A DNA stretch of 64,000 nt from assembly GCF_000738775.1 (NCBI RefSeq), contig NZ_JPOC01000066.1, positions 88,869-152,868 of the forward strand, read 5' to 3'. Source of the stretch: Prescottella defluvii. GTDB taxonomy: Bacteria; Actinomycetota; Actinomycetes; Mycobacteriales; Mycobacteriaceae. Position numbers and translations under genes: made by a program. The notes beneath the pieces are model-generated. The model did not search any database. It saw only the letters and a list, made by a program, of their open reading frames with translations, and was not told the DNA's origin. Shown in pieces: positions 18,708 to 26,938 of this stretch. The first letter of the stretch is position 1; the number at the start of each line of letters is the position of its first letter.

Positions 18708-19577
18708 TCAGATCCCGGCGGCGAACCGCCGGTGCCGGGCGGCGTCGGCGCGTTCGGGACTGATGGCGTCGACCAGCCGGGTGAGGCGTCCGAACGTGGG
18801 ACCCATCCGCCGCGGCCGGTGGACGATCGCGTCGCAGATGACCCGAGCTGCCTCCTCCGGTGTGAGCGCCGAGGCCTTCAGATACTGCGCGTTGGGCGCG
18901 ATCATCGCGGTCCGCACCAGCGGCATGTACACCGACGTGAAAGTGATGTTCTCGTCGAGGGTTTCGGCCTGGAACGACATCGAGACCTCGTCGAGGGCGG
19001 CCTTCGAGGCGACATAGGCGCCGTAGCCCGGACCGCCGAACAGGTTCGCGGCCGACAACACGTTGATCACCTGCCCGTAGCGGCGTTCCCGCATCCCGGG
19101 CAGCACACCCAGCATGACGCGCACCGCGGCGAAGTAGTTGATCTGCATGGTGCGTTCGAAGTCGTGCGCCCGCTCGTACGACTGGGCGAGGGAGCGGCGG
19201 ATGGACCGGCCGGCATTGTTGACGAGGATGTCGACACCGTCGTGGTCGCCCAGGATCCGGGCGATCGTCGCGTCGGACGCCTCGGCATCGCTCAGGTCGC
19301 AGGGGTACGCGAACGCCTTCCCGCCGCGGGCCGTGACGGCGTCGACGACTTCGCGAAGTTCCGGCTCGCGTCGGGCGACCAGCAACACCGTGGCGCCGGC
19401 GGCGCCGAGGTCGAGAGCGACGGCCCGGCCGATGCCCGACGACGCCCCGGTGATCAGCACGCGCCGACCGGACGCTGCCTCGGCGAGCGAGCCACGTCGT
19501 CGTCGCGGGAACGGCCCCCGCGTGTCGAGTCCGTGCTTGGCCTGGAACCACCACCCCTTCTGCTGCGTATCAGTCAT
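18708..19577 (-). CDS. Short-chain dehydrogenase/reductase
   Basis: NAD(P)-dependent oxidoreductase of 289 residues with an N-terminal extension of about 38 residues. The dinucleotide motif is TGASSGIG (43-50), the structural motif is NNAG, and the active site has Ser in NVLSAAN with YVASK. The body resembles the SDR domain of mycobacterial fatty acyl-CoA reductases and lipid-modifying SDRs (LLVARREPELREV). The substrate is not predictable. It is 42 bases after copD on the same strand, but a functional link to copper is not evident. Confidence 0.87.
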   Translation of the reverse strand: MTDTQQKGWWFQAKHGLDTRGPFPRRRRGSLAEAASGRRVLITGASSGIGRAVALDLGAAGATVLLVARREPELREVVDAVTARGGKAFAYPCDLSDAEASDATIARILGDHDGVDILVNNAGRSIRRSLAQSYERAHDFERTMQINYFAAVRVMLGVLPGMRERRYGQVINVLSAANLFGGPGYGAYVASKAALDEVSMSFQAETLDENITFTSVYMPLVRTAMIAPNAQYLKASALTPEEAARVICDAIVHRPRRMGPTFGRLTRLVDAISPERADAARHRRFAAGI

Positions 19578-19619
19578 GGTGACGGATCCTAGGCGACGGC
19601 GGCTCCGTAGGTGACCGCT

Positions 19620-20564
19620 TCAGGCGGTGGTTGCCAGGGCCGCTGCCAGCCCGAATGCGACTGCCATCGCGGCGGATTCGCCGACTGCGCGGCGCAGCGA
19701 CGCGTCGGCGCTCATCCGGTGTGCCGCGGCCGGGACCACCCACGTGCGGCGCAGCCACCAACCGGCGGAGAGCAGGACCACGAGCGCGGCGATCTTGGCG
19801 AGCACCACCCGGCCGTACCCGGTGGTCAGCAGCGGCGCGATGCCGCCGAGGCGGATCGCGGCGTTGACGACGCCGGTCACCGCGAGCACCCACACGCAGC
19901 GCCACGCGACGGTCGAGTAGCGCGGCAGCAGCGTCGACCACGCTCCGCGGGATCGGGCGGTCAGCGCCAGCGCCACCAGCATGCCGAACCAGGTCGCGGC
20001 GGCGAGGACGTGTCCGGCGTCGAGCAGCGATCCCAGCGTCTGCTGCGACATGTGTCCGCTGATCGGACGCGCGATGAGGGCCAGACCCGCCAGCGCCAGG
20101 ACCGGCGCGGCGGGCCACGGCAGGCCGCGGCGGTACGCGATCGCCGAGATCAGCGCCACCAGCGCGGCGCACACCACCGTCGCGGCGCCGAGCCGCCCGG
20201 TGTTCACGACCCGGACGAAGTCGAGAACGGTTCCGGGTGCGACGGCGAATCGGGATCGGCCCTCCGTCTCGGCCGCCTCGAGGATCAGCAGCACCGTCTC
20301 GGCCGCGGTCCATGCGCCGGCCACGGCGGCGGTGGACTGCCACAGCAGGTCGGGTGCGAGGGCGGGGCGGCGCTCGTCGCGCTGCAGCCACTGCCACGCG
20401 GCGAGACCGAACGCGGTCGAGCCGAGGCCGACGGCCAGTACCCGCACGATGCTGGTGGGGGAGGGTCCGTCGGGGGTGGCGAGGAGCCATCCGATCGCCA
20501 CCCCGGCGAGAGCGGTGAGGACGGCGAACAGCAGCCAGGGCCGGCCGATGCTCACCGTCCTCAT
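19620..20564 (-). CDS. CopD-family copper transport membrane protein
   Basis: Membrane protein of 314 residues with eight or more helices, matching the CopD domain. The conserved histidines that could bind copper are in SGHMSQQ and DAGHVLAAATWFGMLVAL. It lies 19 bases after the CopC gene, which supplies the extracytoplasmic copper-binding partner. CopC/CopD pairs are known in copper import and homeostasis. The usual histidine-bearing motifs of the family are present. Confidence 0.87.
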   Translation of the reverse strand: MRTVSIGRPWLLFAVLTALAGVAIGWLLATPDGPSPTSIVRVLAVGLGSTAFGLAAWQWLQRDERRPALAPDLLWQSTAAVAGAWTAAETVLLILEAAETEGRSRFAVAPGTVLDFVRVVNTGRLGAATVVCAALVALISAIAYRRGLPWPAAPVLALAGLALIARPISGHMSQQTLGSLLDAGHVLAAATWFGMLVALALTARSRGAWSTLLPRYSTVAWRCVWVLAVTGVVNAAIRLGGIAPLLTTGYGRVVLAKIAALVVLLSAGWWLRRTWVVPAAAHRMSADASLRRAVGESAAMAVAFGLAAALATTA

Positions 20565-20583
20565 CCGAGTGGTGTCCGGTCCG

Positions 20584-21129
20584 TCAGTTCTCGCCGCGTG
20601 GCTTGCGCAGCGCGAACCACAGGCCGCCGCCGAACACGACGACGCCGACGCCGACCAGACCCCAGACCAGAAGGTTCGATCCGGAATCGTCGGTGCCGCC
20701 GGACTCGTTCTGCCCGTTGACCTTCGGACCCGGCGTGCCGGTGCCCTCCTGGGTGAGGGTGAACACCCGGGTGCCGCTGACGGGGTGACCGTCGGCGGAG
20801 GTCACCCGGAACGCCATCGTGTACTCGCCGACCGGGCCGAGGCCGTCGAGCGGGACGCTGACGCTGTCGCCCTGAACCGACGGCTCCCCCTTCGACCACA
20901 GGTTGCCGTCCGGGCCGACGACGGTGAGCGACGCGAACTTCTCCTGCAGTGCCTCGTTGAACGTGACCGTGACCTGGTCCGGGGCGGTCGCGATCTGCGC
21001 CCCGTTCTCGGGACTGCTGGAGAGGACGGCCGAGTGCGCGGACGCGGTGCTGGCGCCCAACATCGTCGCGAGCATCGCGACGAAACCGACGGCGATGATG
21101 CGGAAGCGGTGGATCCGGTGTGCGCTCAT
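20584..21129 (-). CDS. CopC-domain copper-binding protein, membrane-anchored
   Basis: Exported protein of 181 residues. The signal peptide ends at ASA-HSAVLSSSPENGAQ, leaving an N-terminal histidine as in CopC proteins. The CopC domain covers about 32-125, with the second site around SADGHPVSGTRVF. A Ser/Gly-rich linker leads to one C-terminal membrane helix (LLVWGLVGVGVVVFGGGLWFAL) and a basic tail. The start overlaps the YcnI gene stop as ATGA. It would deliver copper to CopD. Confidence 0.92.
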   Translation of the reverse strand: MSAHRIHRFRIIAVGFVAMLATMLGASTASAHSAVLSSSPENGAQIATAPDQVTVTFNEALQEKFASLTVVGPDGNLWSKGEPSVQGDSVSVPLDGLGPVGEYTMAFRVTSADGHPVSGTRVFTLTQEGTGTPGPKVNGQNESGGTDDSGSNLLVWGLVGVGVVVFGGGLWFALRKPRGEN

Positions 21130-21788
21130 GAGCGGCGGCTCCGGATCGTCGCGCCGATGCCCAGGGCGGCGCCCAGCGCGCCCAGGACCAGGCCGATGCC
21201 GCCCAGCCAGCGGGCCGTGGTGTCGGTGGTGTGGGTGGTCTCGTCGGCGGCGACCGTCGCGTCCACGGCTCCGTGCGCGTCGCCGTCACCGCTGCCCGCG
21301 GCGAGTGTCAGCGTCGGGGCTGGCTTGTCCGGTTCGCTGCCGTCGGGGTTCGGCTGCTGATCCCACTGCACGACGGTGCCGTCGCTGTAGGTCTGGGTGG
21401 CGGGGAACTCGACGGAGCCCTGCTCGGGCAGCGGCCCGGCGGAGAGCACGAACTGCTGGAACTGTCCGGGCCCGACGCTCACACCGGGATCGGCCGTCCA
21501 CGTCACCGACGTCGCGGACTTCGACGCCGGGTCCTTCTGGACCGTCGAGGTCCAGCCGGGCATCGGCTCGGTCCGCGCCGACTTCAGGCTCGGCAACTGC
21601 ACGGTGACCGCGGTGGTGCCGGCGGTGTCGGATTCGGTGGGGACGCGGAACGTGAGGACGGAGTAGCCGCCCTGCTCGGCGCCCGGTGCGGCGACCGAGA
21701 CGTGCGCGGACGCCACGCCGGTGGCCAGCAGCAGCGCGCCGCCGGCGGCGCCCACCGTGAGGAGGGCGCGGGAGAAGGTTCGTTTCAT
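21126..21788 (-). CDS. YcnI/DUF1775 copper-binding membrane protein
   Basis: Exported protein of 220 residues. After signal cleavage the mature protein starts with His (ASA-HVSVAAPGAEQGGYSVLTFRVP), which in YcnI provides a histidine brace for copper. The DUF1775 domain runs to about 150 and has the conserved tryptophans in GWTS and WTADPG. A linker and one membrane helix near the C-terminus anchor it outside the membrane. YcnI genes usually sit with copC and copD, as here. It could act as a copper metallochaperone. Confidence 0.92.
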   Translation of the reverse strand: MKRTFSRALLTVGAAGGALLLATGVASAHVSVAAPGAEQGGYSVLTFRVPTESDTAGTTAVTVQLPSLKSARTEPMPGWTSTVQKDPASKSATSVTWTADPGVSVGPGQFQQFVLSAGPLPEQGSVEFPATQTYSDGTVVQWDQQPNPDGSEPDKPAPTLTLAAGSGDGDAHGAVDATVAADETTHTTDTTARWLGGIGLVLGALGAALGIGATIRSRRS

Positions 21789-21831
21789 TGTTCGGGTGTC
21801 GTTTCTGTGCGGGGGATGCGATGGACGCGGG

Positions 21832-22359
21832 TCACGCGTACACCGGCGGTCCGCGCCGGGACAGGCCGACAGCGAGCACAGCAGGACGGGGAGCTCGACG
21901 ACAGCGCGGTCGCGGCAGGGGCGCGGGCGCCGACTCGACGGCGAGGATGGGCGGTGCCAGGACCCACCGGACCACGCGGGTCACCGGCCCGTAGAGGCCC
22001 TCGGCGCCGAGGACGAGCACCGCGCACACGACGGTGGCCGCGGCGTGCGCGGCCAGCATCGCGGCGCCGGGCACACCGGCGTGGGCGTGCGTGTCCGAGG
22101 CGACGGTGAGTGCGAGATGTCCGGCGCCCTGACCGGCCGCGAGCGCCGCCAGCAGCGCCGTACGACTACGGCTCAGGACGGGCAGACCACCGACGATCGT
22201 GCCGACGCCGATGCACGCCGCGAGCAGCAGCGTCAGGGCCGTCGAGCCGGGGAAACCGCCGCCGACGACACCGTGCGCGGCGATGGCGAGCGCCGCCGCA
22301 GCCGCCCCCACCGCTCCGCCGCGGAGTGCGGCGGTCGGAGCGGGGCGGGTGACGGGCAC
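21832..22359 (-). CDS. Uncharacterised membrane protein of the copper cluster
   Basis: Protein of 175 residues from GTG 22359 with about four hydrophobic segments. Histidines fall in IAAHGVVGGG, ASDTHAHAGVPG and AAHAAATVV, which could bind metal near the membrane. The end is Pro/Arg-rich. I do not recognise a named family. It is upstream of ycnI, copC and copD on the same strand with a 43-base gap, so a role in copper handling is a reasonable inference. The start is uncertain by a few codons. Confidence 0.6.
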   Translation of the reverse strand: MPVTRPAPTAALRGGAVGAAAAALAIAAHGVVGGGFPGSTALTLLLAACIGVGTIVGGLPVLSRSRTALLAALAAGQGAGHLALTVASDTHAHAGVPGAAMLAAHAAATVVCAVLVLGAEGLYGPVTRVVRWVLAPPILAVESAPAPLPRPRCRRAPRPAVLAVGLSRRGPPVYA

Positions 22360-22378
22360 GGCGATCGGGTGGGCTCGG

Positions 22379-23008
22379 TCAGCGGACGCCGAGGCGGGCC
22401 AGGATGTCGGCCTCGACGCCGTCCAGCTCGGAGGAGATGGCGTGGTGGGCCTGCTTGCGGCGCGCCGACGGCATCTGCTCGGCCGCGTGGACCGCGGTAC
22501 CGAGGTCGACGAGGCGGCTGCGGATCGCGGTCGCGAACTGCTGCGTCTCGGTGTCGTTGGGGTGCCGGGTGACGATCTCGTCGACGGACTTCTCGGCACC
22601 GGCGATCCGGGCGCTGAGCTTGGCGCCGTGCCCGGTGTACTCGCCGAGCTGGTCGACGGCGATGCCCATGCGCTGCGCGCGCTGGGTGTCGATCTGGCCG
22701 CGCAGGGCGGTGGCGCCGCGGTACGCGAGCGGCACCACGACCGGCGCGAGCAGGCGGGCGACACCGAGGTAGCGGCGCAGCTGCGTGACCGTCAGGCCCT
22801 TCTCGGCGGCCTTGACGGCGGCCTTCTCCTGCGCCTTCAGCGTCGAGATCTGCGCCTTGTCGACCTTCTTCTGGGCCTTCGAGTCCGACCGGTGCTTCTT
22901 GCGGTCGTTCTTGGCGCCGAGCTTGGCCTCGAGCTTCGCCTTGTGCTTGAGCGCCTTCGCCTCGGCCTTGCGCGTGGCGCGCCGCTTACGTTTCTTGAAC
23001 AACCCCAC
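22379..23008 (-). CDS. DUF6474-like basic coiled protein
   Basis: Protein of 209 residues from GTG 23008, preceded by GGAGGGG. The first 80 residues are extremely rich in Lys, Arg and Ala (KKRKRRATRKAEAKALKHK onward) and look helical. A hydrophobic segment (LGVARLLAPVVVPLAYRGATAL) follows, then a helical C-terminal half. It fits an actinobacterial family of unknown function. The basic N-terminus could bind nucleic acid or cell-envelope acidic polymers. It ends 20 bases before the copper-cluster membrane gene. Confidence 0.65.
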   Translation of the reverse strand: MGLFKKRKRRATRKAEAKALKHKAKLEAKLGAKNDRKKHRSDSKAQKKVDKAQISTLKAQEKAAVKAAEKGLTVTQLRRYLGVARLLAPVVVPLAYRGATALRGQIDTQRAQRMGIAVDQLGEYTGHGAKLSARIAGAEKSVDEIVTRHPNDTETQQFATAIRSRLVDLGTAVHAAEQMPSARRKQAHHAISSELDGVEADILARLGVR

Positions 23009-23129
23009 TGGAAAGGCCCCTCCATCTGGTGTTTCGGCGCGCCGGCGGACTGCGGCCCAGCTTATCTGCGCTCGTTCATGCTCCGCCGCTTTCGGCTTTA
23101 CCCTAGGTGAGCACATAATCTTCCACATC

Positions 23130-24782
23130 GTGTGTTCCCCGATCGGCCCGCAGGACTGCGCCGACACCGCTGAGACAGCGGCGTCGGCGAGACTCGGCGC
23201 TTCCCTGGTCCCTGTGCCGCCCGTGCTTCTCGAGCCGGGTGCGTTGACCCGGTGCCGCCACCGGGTCCACCTGGACGCCGCCTACCCGGATCTGTTGGCG
23301 GACGCCCCCGAGAACACCGGCGTGAAGCAGCGGCAGGAGGCGGCGGCCGCGCAGCGCGAGGCGGTCCGGGTCCGGCTGATGGAGGCCGACCCCGACGCGT
23401 GGGTGCGGATCGCCCCCGACGGTCCCGCCGGGCAGCGGGCCCGCGACACCCTCGACGCGTGCCGGGCCGGTGCCGACAAGATCTGGGGCGCGCTGCTGCC
23501 CGTCGAACGCGACACCGGCCGGCGCGGCCGCGTCGAAATCCTGCTGCGTGACGTCGACCGCGGCGGGTACATCCCGGTGATCGTCGTCAACCACAAGGTC
23601 ACCGACCCGGGGCGCGGTGCCACCACGTCGGGGCTGTTCGAGTGGGCGCCCGTCGTCGACGAGAAGCGCAAGGTGCGCGCCCAGCTGCGCGACCAGATGC
23701 GGTTGGCGCAGGTGTACCGGATGCTCGAGCGGCACGACCTCGCCAGCCCGGCCCTGCTCGGCGGCGCCATCGGCTACGGCGCCGACTGCGTGCTGGTGCA
23801 CGACCTGTCCACCGTCCTGGACGACTACGACGAACGGTTCGCGGACCGGATCGCCGTCGCGCGCGGCGAACTCGTGACGGTGCCCTCCCAGATCGGCGAG
23901 TGCCGCTCCTGCCCGTGGTGGTCGGGGTGCCGCGCGAAGCTCGAGGAGACCCGCGACGTGTCGCTGGTCGCGACGGGTTCGCGTGCCGACGCGCTCCGCG
24001 AGCACGGTGTGACCACCATCGAGCAGCTGGCGGCGTGGGAGGGCGATCCCCCGGAGGAGTGGCCGCACAATTCGTTCCACGACACCGTCGTCACCGCGAA
24101 GGCGTGGCTGTCGGGTGCCCCGCTGGTGCGCCGGCACGACACGGTGACGGTGACCCGCGCCGACGTCGAGGTGGACGTCGACATGGAGAGCTACCAGGAG
24201 CACGGCGCCTACCTGTGGGGGACGCTGCTCAACGTGGCCGGCACGTCGGTGTACCGGCCGTTCGTGAGCTGGGACCCGGTGCCGACGCTCGACGAGGCCC
24301 GGTCGTTCGCCGAGTTCTGGACGTGGCTCATGGCGGAGCGAGCCGGCGCCGCGGCCGCCGGGAAGACCTTTGCCGCCTACTGCTATTCACGGGCCGCCGA
24401 GGACAAGTGGCTGCTCGACTCGGCCCGGCGGTTCGCCGGCGCCCCCGGCATCCCCACCGTCGCCGAGATCCGCGAGTTCATCGACAGCCCGCAGTGGGTG
24501 GACATCTACCAGGCCGTCGGCGAGAACTTCGTGTGCCCGAACGGTAAGGGGCTGAAGAAGATCGCCCCCGTCGCCGGATTCCACTGGCGCGACGCCGAGG
24601 CCAGCGGTGAGGCGTCGATGAGTTGGTACCGCGAGGCCGTCGGCTACGACGGTGAACCGGACCTCACCCAGCGGCAGCGGCTGCTCGAGTACAACGAGGA
24701 CGACGTCGTCGCCACCAAGGTGCTGCGCGAGTGGATGAGCGACCGCGCCGTCGCCGAGATCCCGCACGAGTCGGAGCTGTAG
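23130..24782 (+). CDS. TM0106-family RecB-like nuclease
   Basis: Protein of about 550 residues. The N-terminal half has a RecB/PD-(D/E)XK-like region, with RCRHRVHLDAAY near the start, DRGGYIPVIVVNHKVT in the core and a cysteine cluster (ECRSCPWWSGC) that could hold an iron-sulfur group. The C-terminal half is RNase H/DEDD-like, with VDVDMES and a final YNEDDVVATKVLREW. This is the TM0106 layout. The start is uncertain: GTG 23130 is the longest likely choice and later GTG codons near 23200 are possible. There is no CRISPR or cas gene nearby, so it is a stand-alone, possibly repair-related nuclease. Confidence 0.78.
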   Translation: MCSPIGPQDCADTAETAASARLGASLVPVPPVLLEPGALTRCRHRVHLDAAYPDLLADAPENTGVKQRQEAAAAQREAVRVRLMEADPDAWVRIAPDGPAGQRARDTLDACRAGADKIWGALLPVERDTGRRGRVEILLRDVDRGGYIPVIVVNHKVTDPGRGATTSGLFEWAPVVDEKRKVRAQLRDQMRLAQVYRMLERHDLASPALLGGAIGYGADCVLVHDLSTVLDDYDERFADRIAVARGELVTVPSQIGECRSCPWWSGCRAKLEETRDVSLVATGSRADALREHGVTTIEQLAAWEGDPPEEWPHNSFHDTVVTAKAWLSGAPLVRRHDTVTVTRADVEVDVDMESYQEHGAYLWGTLLNVAGTSVYRPFVSWDPVPTLDEARSFAEFWTWLMAERAGAAAAGKTFAAYCYSRAAEDKWLLDSARRFAGAPGIPTVAEIREFIDSPQWVDIYQAVGENFVCPNGKGLKKIAPVAGFHWRDAEASGEASMSWYREAVGYDGEPDLTQRQRLLEYNEDDVVATKVLREWMSDRAVAEIPHESEL

Positions 24783-24810
24783 GCGCTCAGCTTCTCCCGC
24801 CCCATCTCCC

Positions 24811-24918
24811 CGCGTTTTGCGCACTTATCGCGGGTTTTGTGCCCTTCCTCTCGCGGTTCGCGCACTTGGCGCGAGGATCGGGGGGCGGATTCCGCGTTTT
24901 GCGCACTTGGCGCGCGGA
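24811..24918. repeat. Array of short repeats with ~20.5-base phasing
   Basis: Three good copies share a core TTTTGCGCACTT or TTCGCGCACTTGG, with GCGCACTT at 24820, 24861 and 24902 (exactly 41 apart). A weaker copy (GTGCCCTT at 24840) sits halfway between the first two. Each good copy is flanked by complementary ends: CCGCG/CGCGG in copies 1 and 3, CTCGCG/CGCGAG in copy 2. The stretch fills most of the 24783-25016 gap, which is otherwise without a gene. Confidence 0.7.
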
Positions 24919-25016
24919 TACGGTCGATCCGGGACGTCCGGGTGGGCCTCGCGATGAGTTCTCGACGGTTTCCGGGTCCGTACCGGTGACAGCACCCGAC
25001 GAGACCGGAGACTCCC

Positions 25017-25526
25017 ATGACCGCACAGTTGCCCGCCGCCGAACTCGACCGCCGCTACAGCGACGAGACCGCGCCGCCCTCCACCTGGGCGCAGGTGACC
25101 GCGGCGCTCGACGACGCCGAGGTGTTCTGGCTGTCCACCGTCCGCGCCGACGGCCGACCGCACGTGACGCCGCTGATCGCGGTCCGGGTCGACGACCGCA
25201 TGCACTTCTGCACGGGGCCGGGCGAGCAGAAGGCGCGCAACCTTTCCGGATCCGCCGCGTGCACACTGACGACCGGGTCGAACGCACTCGGATCCGGGCT
25301 GGACATCGTGATCGAGGGGCGCGCGGTGCGGGTCGCGGATTCCGAGTCGCTGACCCGCCTCGCCGACGCCTTCCGCGCGAAGTACGGGCCGGACTGGAGC
25401 TTCGAAGTCACGGGCGGGCAGTTCGTCAACACCGTCGGCGGGGCGGCCACGGTGTTCCGCGTCGAGCCGGGCACCGTGCACGCCTTCGCGAAAGGCGTTT
25501 ACGCGCAGACGCGTTGGCGGTTCTGA
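25017..25526 (+). CDS. Pyridoxamine 5'-phosphate oxidase-family (split-barrel) protein
   Basis: Small flavin- or F420-binding protein of 169 residues. The family core FWLSTVRADGRPHVTPLIAVRVDD and the following GPGEQKARNLSGS fit the split-barrel fold, where the second motif contacts the cofactor phosphate. Actinobacterial relatives are often F420-dependent reductases, but FMN is equally possible. No conserved partner is visible; it faces the ThrRS-like gene end-to-end with a 4-base gap. Confidence 0.82.
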   Translation: MTAQLPAAELDRRYSDETAPPSTWAQVTAALDDAEVFWLSTVRADGRPHVTPLIAVRVDDRMHFCTGPGEQKARNLSGSAACTLTTGSNALGSGLDIVIEGRAVRVADSESLTRLADAFRAKYGPDWSFEVTGGQFVNTVGGAATVFRVEPGTVHAFAKGVYAQTRWRF

Positions 25527-25530
25527 CCGC

Positions 25531-26748
25531 TCACATCTCCCACAGCTCGGTGCTGCGGGTTTCGATCGATCGGACGATGTGTTGCAGCGCGTCGTCGACC
25601 GGTTGTGAGTCGATCCGACCACCGTCCCGAAGGCGCAGGGCGACATGGCCGTTCGCCGACTCCTTGGGTCCGATCACCGCCTGGTAGGGCACTCGCCGGG
25701 AGTCCCGGATCCGGGCGCCGAGGGTTCCCTCCGCGCGCCCCACAGCATGCGCGCGCAGGCCCCGGTCGAGGCAGCGGTGCACCAGGCGCTCGGCGTCGTC
25801 CATCTGGTCGTCGGTGACCGGCAGTGCCACCACCTGGGTGGGGGCGAGCCACGCCGGGAACGCGCCGTCGTGGGTCTCGATCAGGTGCGCCACGACTCGT
25901 TCGAGGCTGCCGATGATGCTGCGGTGGATCATCACCGGCCGATGCCGGGCACCGTCGGAACCGATGTAGTGCAGGCCGAACTGCTCCGGTTGGTGGAAGT
26001 CGACCTGGACGGTGGAGAGGGTCGATTCGCGGCCGGCGGCGTCGGCGATCTGCACGTCGATCTTGGGGCCGTAGAACGCGGCCTCGCCCGCGACGGCGTC
26101 GTACGGGACGTCGGCGGCGTCGAGGACGTCGGTGAGGATTGCGACCGACCGCCGCCACAGTTCGGGCGCGGCAACGTACTTGCCGCCCGATCCTGGCAGC
26201 GACAGCCGGTACCGGCAGGGCTGGATGCCCAGCGCCGCATACGCCCGCTGAATCAGGCTCAGGGCAGCGTGTGCCTCGGCAGCCACTTGTTCCGGGGTGC
26301 AGAAGATGTGGGCGTCGTTGAGCTGGATCGCGCGGACGCGAGTGAGGCCGCCGACCACGCCGGACAGCTCGGAACGAAACATTCCTCCCAGTTCCGCCAT
26401 TCGGAAGGGTAATTCGCGGTGACTGCGGGACCGGGCCCGGTAGATCAACGCGTGGTGCGGGCACAGGCTCGGACGCAGCAGGACCTGTTCGGCGCCGAGT
26501 TGCATCGGTGGGAACATGTCGTCGCGGTAGTGCGACCAGTGCCCGGAGATCTCGTACAGCTCCCGTTTCCCGAGGACCGGCGAGTGCACGTGTCGGTAGC
26601 CCGCCCGCCGCTCGATGTCGTGGACGTACTCCTCGAGGGTGTGGCGCACGGTCGCGCCGTCGGGCAGCCAGTATGGCAGCCCGGCCCCCATCAGCGGGTC
26701 GGTGTCGAACAGGTCCAGTTCGCGGCCGAGTCGGCGGTGGTCGATCAT
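25531..26748 (-). CDS. Short threonyl-tRNA synthetase lacking TGS and editing domains
   Basis: Class II synthetase of 405 residues, against about 640-690 for standard ThrRS. It starts at the catalytic domain; the TGS and editing (N2) domains are absent. Motif 2 is intact (FRSELSGVVGGLTRVRAIQ) and so are the zinc ligands Cys96 (SLCPHH), His147 (NDAHIFC) and His275 (VMIHRSIIGSLER). The C-terminal anticodon-binding domain (about 300-405) is present. AGGAGA precedes ATG 26748. A leader peptide with three Thr codons and a hairpin lie upstream, so it is probably induced when charged tRNA-Thr falls. It may be a stress or inhibitor-resistance paralog beside a normal thrS elsewhere. Confidence 0.9.
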   Translation of the reverse strand: MIDHRRLGRELDLFDTDPLMGAGLPYWLPDGATVRHTLEEYVHDIERRAGYRHVHSPVLGKRELYEISGHWSHYRDDMFPPMQLGAEQVLLRPSLCPHHALIYRARSRSHRELPFRMAELGGMFRSELSGVVGGLTRVRAIQLNDAHIFCTPEQVAAEAHAALSLIQRAYAALGIQPCRYRLSLPGSGGKYVAAPELWRRSVAILTDVLDAADVPYDAVAGEAAFYGPKIDVQIADAAGRESTLSTVQVDFHQPEQFGLHYIGSDGARHRPVMIHRSIIGSLERVVAHLIETHDGAFPAWLAPTQVVALPVTDDQMDDAERLVHRCLDRGLRAHAVGRAEGTLGARIRDSRRVPYQAVIGPKESANGHVALRLRDGGRIDSQPVDDALQHIVRSIETRSTELWEM

Positions 26749-26789
26749 CTGCGGTCTCCTCGCGGGCGGGGGAGCGAGTGACCAGACGA

Positions 26790-26821
26790 CGAAGCCCCGG
26801 GGCACTCGCCCCGGGGCTTCG
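26790..26821 (-). terminator. Attenuator hairpin before the short ThrRS gene
   Basis: Perfect 14-base stem CGAAGCCCCGGGGC / GCCCCGGGGCTTCG with a 4-base loop, between the leader peptide stop (26836) and the synthetase start (26748). In the transcript, a CCGGGGC segment of its 5' arm can alternatively pair with GUCCCGG at the end of the leader peptide frame (26850-26844), with one G-U pair, which would open the terminator. There is no clear U-run. Confidence 0.72.
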
Positions 26822-26835
26822 GACTCAGTCAGCAG

Positions 26836-26886
26836 TCAGCGCGCCGGGACACTCTCCGGCGTCGTCGTCATCAGTGCGCGCTGCAT
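26836..26886 (-). CDS. Threonine-codon leader peptide (attenuation control)
   Basis: A 16-residue frame, MQRALMTTTPESVPAR, with three consecutive ACG threonine codons, followed by TGA. The 8-base arms CAGCGCGC (26883-26876) and GCGCGCTG (26844-26837) flank the Thr codons and would form a pause hairpin. A strong hairpin and then the ThrRS-like gene follow. A ribosome stalled at the Thr codons would change the pairing downstream, the classic amino-acid attenuation layout. No clear ribosome site is visible before the ATG, so a near-leaderless start is likely. It lies in the 190-base gap after the SDR gene. Confidence 0.75.
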   Translation of the reverse strand: MQRALMTTTPESVPAR

Positions 26887-26938
26887 GTCGGTCAGGCTAT
26901 CATCCGAATCAGGCACGCGCATAGACTTTTTCGTATCG

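Noticed and set aside
23130..24918. A CRISPR locus suggested by a RecB-like nuclease and nearby repeats
   Set aside because: The repeats are about 25 bases with 41-base spacing and no unique spacers of usual size, and there are no cas genes. TM0106-type nucleases are usually stand-alone.
26749..26938. T-box riboswitch before the short ThrRS gene
   Set aside because: No T-box sequence or specifier stem is seen; the leader peptide with Thr codons explains the region better.
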